Positions 21,820-26,923 of a stretch of 26,923 nucleotides of DNA are shown one piece after another. The DNA comes from Oscillospiraceae bacterium (lineage in GTDB: Bacteria > Bacillota > Clostridia > Oscillospirales > Ruminococcaceae). Each line of letters opens with the position of its first letter. Positions within the stretch are counted from its first letter, which is position 1. The translations under genes were made by a program, and so were the position numbers. The notes under the pieces were generated by a model. That model was not told the DNA's origin. It did no database searches and saw only the letters and a program-made list of their open reading frames with translations. The DNA lies in assembly GCA_900770285.1 (NCBI GenBank), contig CAAGJO010000029.1, positions 1 through 26,923 of the forward strand, given 5' to 3'.

Positions 21820-22650
21820 TTATAAAAGCAGGCTGGGGTTGAAAATAGCCTTTGCCTTTTGTGAGTTGCTCCTTGTAATTCCTATACAGCATTTTATATT
21901 CTTTGTATTCTTTTTACTGTCAATAATAGTTACATTGCCTTTTGAGGTTACGGCAATAAGTCCGCTGCCGTTAATGGTGCTGTATGGTGTAAGCCGGAAT
22001 CCGCTTTGTATATAGCAGTTGTCGTTGTCAAGATTATAATGGTCGTATAGTTCATCGGAGCTGAAAATTACAACCGGCATTCCTGTAAAAGAGTCGCAAA
22101 GCTTATTTCCGCTGTCAGCAACAGCTTTCAGTTCAATGGAATAATTCCCCACAGAATATACGGCTTTATAGCTTTCGGTTTTTGAAAATTTTACTCTTGT
22201 GAGCCATTCGTATATGGATATGATTATGTAGATGAAAATAACTGCCGCAATCATTTGCAGGAGCGAAATATTCACATACACAGTGAAATTTCTCACATAT
22301 ATTATTTTAGTACCGGTAGTTTGCCATATGAGAAAGCATATGCCGGAGAAAATTATGTCCATGAGGAAATAAAGAAAAATATACTTTACAGCGTCTTTAA
22401 GTTTTCTGTAATTGAATGCAGAAAAAGTTATAACAGCAATAATAAGAAGTTTTGCTATAGTTATAACTGATGAGATTATAAACCCGCTTATATTTATCAG
22501 CAGAATCAGAGATGAGATTCCGCCGATTGCTGAAGACAATAAAATTCTTATCCTTGAAATTGATATGTGGGTGATTTTACATATACACTGAATATAAATC
22601 AGAGTTATTACGGCGTTTGTTATAATCAGGGTATCTATATAAATTTTCAG
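21820..22650 (-). CDS. spoIIGA: SpoIIGA, sporulation sigma-E processing peptidase
   Basis: A membrane aspartic protease that activates pro-sigma-E at the spore septum. Five hydrophobic segments fill the first half. The second half is a cytoplasmic domain with the catalytic motif AVADSGNKLCDSFTG (Asp179 from the chosen start), matching the family's D-S/T-G-N motif, and later a VIIDSKK-like strand and CCIGITR. The N-terminus KIYIDTLIITNA aligns with the family's usual MKIYLD start, which places the start at a CTG (22650-22648), 8 nt after a strong GGAGG. A TTG at 22671 also opens this frame but lies upstream of that ribosome site, inside no other signal. The choice of CTG is inferred. It is first in the operon with sigE and sigG. 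Confidence 0.92.
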   Translation of the reverse strand: MKIYIDTLIITNAVITLIYIQCICKITHISISRIRILLSSAIGGISSLILLINISGFIISSVITIAKLLIIAVITFSAFNYRKLKDAVKYIFLYFLMDIIFSGICFLIWQTTGTKIIYVRNFTVYVNISLLQMIAAVIFIYIIISIYEWLTRVKFSKTESYKAVYSVGNYSIELKAVADSGNKLCDSFTGMPVVIFSSDELYDHYNLDNDNCYIQSGFRLTPYSTINGSGLIAVTSKGNVTIIDSKKNTKNIKCCIGITRSNSQKAKAIFNPSLLL

Positions 22651-22680
22651 TAAAACCACCTCCGGGTGCAATGTATATTA

Positions 22681-22713
22681 ATTATATATTTTATTTACTA
22701 TATAATTTGTCGA
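22681..22713 (-). promoter_or_regulatory. Probable spoIIG promoter with long spacer and Spo0A-box-like site
   Basis: On the minus strand: TCGACA (22713-22708), 21-bp spacer, TATAAT (22686-22681). The Bacillus spoIIG promoter is known for an oversized spacer of about 22 bp and Spo0A control. The plus strand reads TTTGTCGAT at 22706-22714, one base off the Spo0A box TTTGTCGAA, and overlaps the -35. Confidence 0.55.
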
Positions 22714-22714
22714 T

Positions 22715-23084
22715 TAATTTACAGGGTATGATAATTTTATTTTCTTAAAAACTTCAAAATATCCATGCTGGGTATTGAAAAAGGCGGTATTTTACAATAT
22801 AATTCAAAAAAAGTTTATTGACAGGCATGAAATTGATATAAAAAGTCAGACTTATGACGGGTATGAAAGATTACCGGTCACCTGAATTTACAGCAGAGCA
22901 ATTCAGCCGATAAACCTCCGGTTTTGTGTTAAATAAAAGGATTTATGCACAGTCAAGAAAATAATTATTATTTTTATCAAATTAATATAATCTAAATAAA
23001 GCGTTGGTTATCTTTAATAGATTTCCAACGCTGATTTTGTGCAAAACATTAATTTTATTATTTAATTTTGAATATCTTGTTCAT
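22715..23084. other. Gene-free structured region between spoIIGA and the DUF6291 gene
   Basis: No credible coding sequence is seen. The stretch has a nested fold at 22873-22922: ACCGG with CCGGT outside, CTGAATT (22882-22888) with AATTCAG (22900-22906) inside, then TTTTG. Another hairpin AGCGTTGG/CCAACGCT lies at 23000-23032. No riboswitch class was recognised. An isolated TTGACA at 22818 has no -10 at normal spacing. Confidence 0.4.
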
Positions 23085-23111
23085 AATTGCACGTTTGTGT
23101 GCAATTTTTTG
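23085..23111 (+). terminator. Intrinsic terminator upstream of the DUF6291 gene
   Basis: AATTGCAC (23085-23092) pairs perfectly with GTGCAATT (23099-23106), 6-nt loop, followed by TTTT to 23110. No gene on the plus strand ends before it, so it may end a small RNA or act as a leader terminator. Confidence 0.7.
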
Positions 23112-23224
23112 TCACTTTGGGACTATATATGGGAGATGTTTTATTAAGTAACTTAAACCCGGTCTTTGTAATCGCCGTCAGGCATTTTCTGCTAGCATGC
23201 AAACAACATAACAGGAGTGATAAA

Positions 23225-23965
23225 ATGACAGAAAAAAATTATCAGAGAGATAACAAAAGCTTTATGATGTATAAGGATTGGGAACAGCTGTTTCTGGCAC
23301 TGGAAAGCGATGAGAAAATAGGACAGCTTTTAAAAGCATTGTTTGCCTTTGCAAAACGAGGGGAAGTTCCGGAGCTGGAAGGCACAGTAAAAATGGCGTT
23401 TCTGGTAATGTCACAGCAAATTGAGCGTGACGGTCTTAAATGGGAAGAAACCTGCAGGAAAAATACTGTTAACGGTTCAAAAGGAGGCAGACCTAAGAAA
23501 CCCGGAAAACCCGATGGTTTTTCAGAAAACCCAACAAAACCCAAAAAACCCGATAAAGATACAGAAGAAGACGCAGATACAGAAAAAGATACAGTTACAG
23601 ATACAGAGAAAGAAACAGAAAAAGTTAAAGAGAAAGATATAAATGAAGATACAGAACAAGATGAAGATACAAAGGCTTTGCTTACGCAAAATCAGTTTGA
23701 CCGGCTTGTCGGTCTGTCGTCCTTGTCGTCTGTCAGAAAATATATTTCTAAAATTCTTGACTGGCAGGAAAAGAATAACAAGTCAATGCGGGACCCTTAT
23801 GAAACTATAAAAAACTGGATTGAACAGGACGGCAGAACCAATAATGTCATCAGGTCTGAAAATAACGTTCTGGAACATAAGCCTTCATACGACCTTGATG
23901 AATGGGAACGCTTTGCTGTTGATTTTGACCCCACTGAATATATCAGTAACAAACAAAATCTGTAG
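23225..23965 (+). CDS. DUF6291-like, replisome-organiser-type protein
   Basis: A 246-aa cytoplasmic protein. Residues about 10-95 match the DUF6291 pattern (YKDWEQLFLALESDEKIGQLLKALFAFAKRG, then MAFLVMSQQIERD), ending in NTVNGSKGGRPKKP. A charged low-complexity linker of Asp/Thr/Glu/Lys (about 110-155) follows. The C-terminus (LSSVRKYISKILDWQEKNNKS, then DPYETIKNWIEQD) resembles the tail of DnaD-like/phage replication initiators. Such proteins mostly come from phage or plasmid replication modules; here it stands alone between a terminator and an unrelated operon, which suggests a domesticated or leftover gene. The ATG at 23225 follows AGGAG; an ATG at 23087 lies upstream inside a terminator. 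Confidence 0.7.
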   Translation: MTEKNYQRDNKSFMMYKDWEQLFLALESDEKIGQLLKALFAFAKRGEVPELEGTVKMAFLVMSQQIERDGLKWEETCRKNTVNGSKGGRPKKPGKPDGFSENPTKPKKPDKDTEEDADTEKDTVTDTEKETEKVKEKDINEDTEQDEDTKALLTQNQFDRLVGLSSLSSVRKYISKILDWQEKNNKSMRDPYETIKNWIEQDGRTNNVIRSENNVLEHKPSYDLDEWERFAVDFDPTEYISNKQNL

Positions 23966-24179
23966 TTATTATGGTTTTCGCCATTTATGAATATCAAAAC
24001 AGTTAACTTTTTGTGCAGTAAAAAAATTACATTTAACTATTCCTCTTTTATGCGGCATATAATTAATGAATGTCAATGTTTATTATGTTATTAATTTTAG
24101 CAAAGCAGACCTGAAAGCATTGATATTTATAGATTTTATACAAAAACGAACGAGAATATTTCAAATTATTGTGCATTGC
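23966..24179. other. Intergenic AT-rich stretch
   Basis: Only a weak AT-only inverted repeat (TAATTAAT near 24060 with ATTAATT near 24090) is seen; it may end the DUF6291 transcript. No other feature was recognised. Confidence 0.3.
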
Positions 24180-24208
24180 TTGACATACAGGGAAATGGGT
24201 GGTATAAT
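24180..24208 (+). promoter_or_regulatory. Consensus sigma-A promoter of the coiled-coil/lepB/LRR operon
   Basis: TTGACA (24180-24185), 17-bp spacer, TATAAT (24203-24208): a full match to the consensus, the strongest promoter in the window. Confidence 0.9.
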
Positions 24209-24261
24209 ATAGATGAATTAAAGGTATATGTAACCGGCATTTATTTATAGAGGTGACATTG

Positions 24262-24492
24262 TTGTTCGGTAAATCTGAAAATAATAGAAAAATCAAATCT
24301 GATTCCAATGAGAAGGTAAAATTAAGCAAGTTAAATAAAACTGAATTGCTGTGGATAATCCGTGACCAGCAGGTTGAGATAGAAGAACTTAAAGATGAGC
24401 TTGAAAAGCTCCGCAGTGAGAATTCCGGCAGCAATGTTCAGGAACATACGGAGGATAAGGCTGATGAACAGAGCACAGCGTCCAACAGTTGA
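24262..24492 (+). CDS. Small coiled-coil protein upstream of signal peptidase
   Basis: A 76-aa soluble protein of unknown function. The start is probably TTG at 24262, 8 nt after the GAGG of AGAGGTGA (24249-24256); TTG at 24259 and GTG at 24253 are alternatives. After a basic N-terminus (KSENNRKIKSD), residues about 20-55 (KLNKTELLWIIRDQQVEIEELKDELEKLR) form a predicted coiled coil; the tail is polar and Ser-rich. The 3' end overlaps lepB by 29 nt in another frame, so the two are translationally coupled. Small coiled-coil genes before signal peptidase genes occur in related Clostridia; an assisting or membrane-adaptor role is a guess. Confidence 0.75.
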   Translation: MFGKSENNRKIKSDSNEKVKLSKLNKTELLWIIRDQQVEIEELKDELEKLRSENSGSNVQEHTEDKADEQSTASNS

Positions 24493-25039
24493 TGATATTG
24501 AAAAAGAACTTGCCAGACGTGATACTATAAGAAAATACAGAAATGCAACAGTGATAACTCTGGGAATTATTGTTGTGGTTTCGGCAATAGCCGTTATCGT
24601 GGCAACACTTCTGCTCCCTGTGCTCAGGGTTTCGGGCAGCAGTATGTCGCCGGTAATAAAAGACAACGACATCGTCTGTACTGTAAAAAAATCAGAGCTT
24701 GAACGTGGAGATATAGCCGCATTCTACTATAATAATAAGATATTGATAAAACGTGTTATTGCCGGAGAGGGCGATATTGTGGTTATCAATAAAAAGGGCG
24801 AGGTGTTCGTCAATGACGATAAGCTTGACGAGCCTTATGCGGTAGATGTGGGTGAGGGCGACTGTGATATTGATTTTCCGTTTCAGGTGCCTGAGGACAG
24901 CTGGTTTGTAATGGGAGATCACAGAAGCTCATCCATAGACAGCCGGACAAAACAGGTAGGCTGTATTAAAAATGAAGACATGATTGGTAAAGTCGTACTA
25001 AGAGTATATCCTTTTAAAAGAATATCGTTTATAAAATAA
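24464..25039 (+). CDS. lepB: Signal peptidase I
   Basis: A 191-aa membrane protease that removes signal peptides from exported proteins. A single membrane segment spans about 28-54. The catalytic Ser60 lies in SGSSMSP and the Lys96 in LIKRVIAGEGD; GDHRSSSIDSR (the family's box E) follows near 150, and VGCIKNEDMIGKV matches the C-terminal block. The ATG at 24464 follows GGAGG (24450-24454); an ATG at 24395 is upstream of that site and inside the coiled-coil gene. It is encoded between the coiled-coil gene and a large LRR protein that would be exported, which suggests a partly dedicated enzyme. Confidence 0.93.
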   Translation: MNRAQRPTVDDIEKELARRDTIRKYRNATVITLGIIVVVSAIAVIVATLLLPVLRVSGSSMSPVIKDNDIVCTVKKSELERGDIAAFYYNNKILIKRVIAGEGDIVVINKKGEVFVNDDKLDEPYAVDVGEGDCDIDFPFQVPEDSWFVMGDHRSSSIDSRTKQVGCIKNEDMIGKVVLRVYPFKRISFIK

Positions 25040-25079
25040 CTAATAAACTGAAATAATCTGCGGAAAGGAGGACTGAGCT

Positions 25080-26923
25080 GTGAAAGTAATGAATTTTGCA
25101 CGGGATATAATTGAAGAATCAAAAAGGCGCAAAGGCTTGTATCTGATTATTGCAGTTATGTCTGTGGCTGCTGTGCTTTGCGTTTTTCTGGCATTGAAAA
25201 AGACGGGCATTGCTCTTACCGATAATCTTATAGATTCCAACGGAAATATTACTATACCCAGTGCAGTCCAACCCAAAGCAACCGGACAGGCAGGAAACTG
25301 TATATGGAAATATTATGATTATAAAGGCTGCCAGGTTATTAAATTAAGCGGCGGAGCTATCCCGGATTATTCATCTGCCGCAGATACTCCCTGGGCGGAA
25401 TATGCCGATGAAATTGACGGTGTTCTTATCGGAAACGGAGTTACAAGGATAGGCAACAATGCTTTTAACGGTTTGCCCTCATTGGTGTCTGCTGATTTTT
25501 CACAGGCTTCCGCTCTGGAAAGCATCGGGCAACGCGCATTTCATGGTGTGTCGGCTAATACGTCGTTACTGAAAAAGCTTGATTTATCCGCCTGCACAAA
25601 TCTTACAGCCATTGAAGGCCTGGCTTTTAATTCCTGTGTGCTGACAAACGGCGTTGTTCTTCCCGATAATTGTAAAATTAAAAGCATCGGAGACAATGCT
25701 TTTCAACACGCTAGATTTACTAAGTTTTCATTTGATAAGCTTTCAGAGCTTGAGACGTTGGGGAAATATGCGTTTGCCAATACATATCTTCAATCTCTTG
25801 ACTTAAGCAGCTGTACAAAGCTTACGTCGATTCCTGACGGTTGCTTTACATATAGCGGATTGAAGTCTGTTACAAGTTCCAACGAACTGAATATTGAAAG
25901 CATAGGGAAAGAAGCTTTTTCTAACAACAGTGGTTTAACCGCTTTTCCTTTTAATAAATGCACAAAGCTGAAAAGCATAGGAGACTCGGCATTTTATAAT
26001 AATGGTTTTACGGTTGTAGATCTGAGCAATTGTACAGAACTTGAATCGTTAAACGGTTTTTATAATAACAGATCTTTAACAAAGGTTATTCTGCCTGACG
26101 CGTCAGTTTCAAAAATAAAGATTGTAGAAAATTCTGCATTCTTTCAATGCAGCAATCTTAAAGAATTTGACTTTACAAAACTGCCTAATCTTGAAAGAAT
26201 AGGTCAACGGGCATTTATATATCCTGGTTTGCCTGAAGTTGATTTAAGCGGGTGTCCGAATCTTAAAGTAATAGAAGGTTCAGCTTTTCAAAGCAATGGT
26301 TGGTCTAATTTAACTTATGTAAAGTTCTGTGACGGCGGAGCATTGGAAAGCATTGGTGTAAATGCTTTTGCTTCAAATACTAAGCTGAAAAAAGTGGACT
26401 GCGGAACATTGCCGAATCTGAAAACAATAAACTCATCAGCTTTTTACAACTGTACTTCTATGGAAGAATTCAACTTTACAGAACTCCCAAGCCTTACAGC
26501 AATTTCTTCTAATTCTTTTAACAGATGTTTAAGCTTAAAGCATTTTAATTTCAAGGGCTGCCCTAATATTACAAGCATTGCCGGCGGATCTTTTACTGGA
26601 TGTCAATCACTACAAGAGGTTGATTGCTCGGGACTTGAAAAGCTATCATCTATAGAAGCTACATGGAACACTTGCAAGAATTTGCGGTATTTTGATTTCT
26701 CCGGCTGTACGGCTCGTAAAAGCTTCGTCGCCGGTTTCTTTAAAAATATTCCTTCCTTAGAAGAAGTTATATATCCTCCCAACTGGAACGGCAAAGTTCC
26801 TGATAATTGCTTTGAAAATGATATAAACTATCCGAAAGACGGCGTGCTGAATATTGACGACAAGTATGTAAGCATAGGCAAGGAAGCTTTTAAAAACTGC
26901 AATATAAGCGTTATAAATTATAC
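25080..26923 (+). CDS. Membrane-anchored BspA-type leucine-rich repeat protein (3' end outside window)
   Basis: The frame is open from GTG at 25080, after GGAAAGGAGG (25062-25071), to the window end: at least 614 residues. Residues about 19-41 (GLYLIIAVMSVAAVLCVFLAL) form one membrane segment after a basic N-terminus, so the rest lies outside the cell, either anchored or cleaved. From about 120 on it consists of LRR_5/BspA-like repeats of roughly 23 to 25 residues (ESIGQRAFHG, KLDLSACTNLTAIEG, KSIGDNAFQ, KEFDFTKLPNLERIGQRAF, and more). Such proteins are surface adhesins or binding proteins in gut and oral bacteria. The gene follows lepB by 40 nt in the same operon. The C-terminal part, including any wall anchor, is not in view. 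Confidence 0.88.
   Translation, partial: MKVMNFARDIIEESKRRKGLYLIIAVMSVAAVLCVFLALKKTGIALTDNLIDSNGNITIPSAVQPKATGQAGNCIWKYYDYKGCQVIKLSGGAIPDYSSAADTPWAEYADEIDGVLIGNGVTRIGNNAFNGLPSLVSADFSQASALESIGQRAFHGVSANTSLLKKLDLSACTNLTAIEGLAFNSCVLTNGVVLPDNCKIKSIGDNAFQHARFTKFSFDKLSELETLGKYAFANTYLQSLDLSSCTKLTSIPDGCFTYSGLKSVTSSNELNIESIGKEAFSNNSGLTAFPFNKCTKLKSIGDSAFYNNGFTVVDLSNCTELESLNGFYNNRSLTKVILPDASVSKIKIVENSAFFQCSNLKEFDFTKLPNLERIGQRAFIYPGLPEVDLSGCPNLKVIEGSAFQSNGWSNLTYVKFCDGGALESIGVNAFASNTKLKKVDCGTLPNLKTINSSAFYNCTSMEEFNFTELPSLTAISSNSFNRCLSLKHFNFKGCPNITSIAGGSFTGCQSLQEVDCSGLEKLSSIEATWNTCKNLRYFDFSGCTARKSFVAGFFKNIPSLEEVIYPPNWNGKVPDNCFENDINYPKDGVLNIDDKYVSIGKEAFKNCNISVINY

Noticed and set aside
22818..22842. TTGACA at 22818 as a promoter for a small RNA
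   Set aside because: No -10 element at 16 to 18 bp; the nearest TATAAA is only 13 bp away.
23087..23224. Longer N-terminus for the DUF6291 protein
   Set aside because: The ATG at 23087 lies in the terminator stem and the added residues match no family; the ATG at 23225 has a good ribosome site.

Overview
The window looks like chromosomal DNA of a low-GC, spore-forming, Gram-positive anaerobe of the Clostridia, most likely Ruminococcus or a close relative in the Oscillospiraceae. The reasons are the spoIIGA-sigE-sigG sporulation cluster, AT-rich sigma-A promoters with strong Shine-Dalgarno sites, Ser/Glu-rich linkers in large surface proteins, an FN3 surface protein with a Cys-x-x-Cys-Gly-Asp segment, and a BspA-type leucine-rich repeat protein. 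The genus is inferred from style and was not tested by a search.

Layout. 1-270: the end of a probable integrated element, closing on a 23-nt copy of a tRNA-Leu 3' end, with a cluster of 11-bp repeats. 396-1120: a feoA-feoA iron operon with three TTAG-N6-CTAA palindromes; the expected feoB is reduced to about 13 recognisable codons directly before a terminator. 1260-8981: two overlapping genes for a 1582-aa wall-anchored protein with a prenyltransferase/squalene-cyclase-like repeat domain and a 950-aa lipoprotein with a transglutaminase-like domain that lacks the usual catalytic Cys and His. 9076-15716: an XRE-cupin regulator, then a promoter with a terminator-like leader, then a compact operon of class III aminotransferase, amino-acid ABC importer (binding protein, permease, ATPase), cytidylate-kinase-like P-loop protein and iron-type alcohol dehydrogenase. 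15720-17885 (minus): uraA-upp uracil salvage. 18044-20080: a secreted FN3 protein with a 42-bp tandem repeat, and an acylphosphatase. 20133-22713 (minus): spoIIGA-sigE-sigG. 22672-23224: a structured gene-free stretch. 23225-23965: a DUF6291/replisome-type protein. 24180-end: a small coiled-coil protein, signal peptidase I and a large membrane-anchored LRR protein cut by the window edge.

How the genes fit together. The aminotransferase operon reads as uptake of an amino acid, transamination to an aldehyde or keto product, and reduction of that product, with the XRE-cupin protein as a plausible local regulator; the substrate cannot be read from the sequence. In the sporulation cluster, SpoIIGA is the membrane protease that activates pro-sigma-E, and sigG has its own promoter that matches the sigma-F consensus, so the mother-cell/forespore logic known from Bacillus can be read from the DNA. 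The most novel-looking material is the barrel-protein/pseudo-transglutaminase pair, the broken feo operon, the leader attenuator before the aminotransferase, and the apparent CTG start of spoIIGA.
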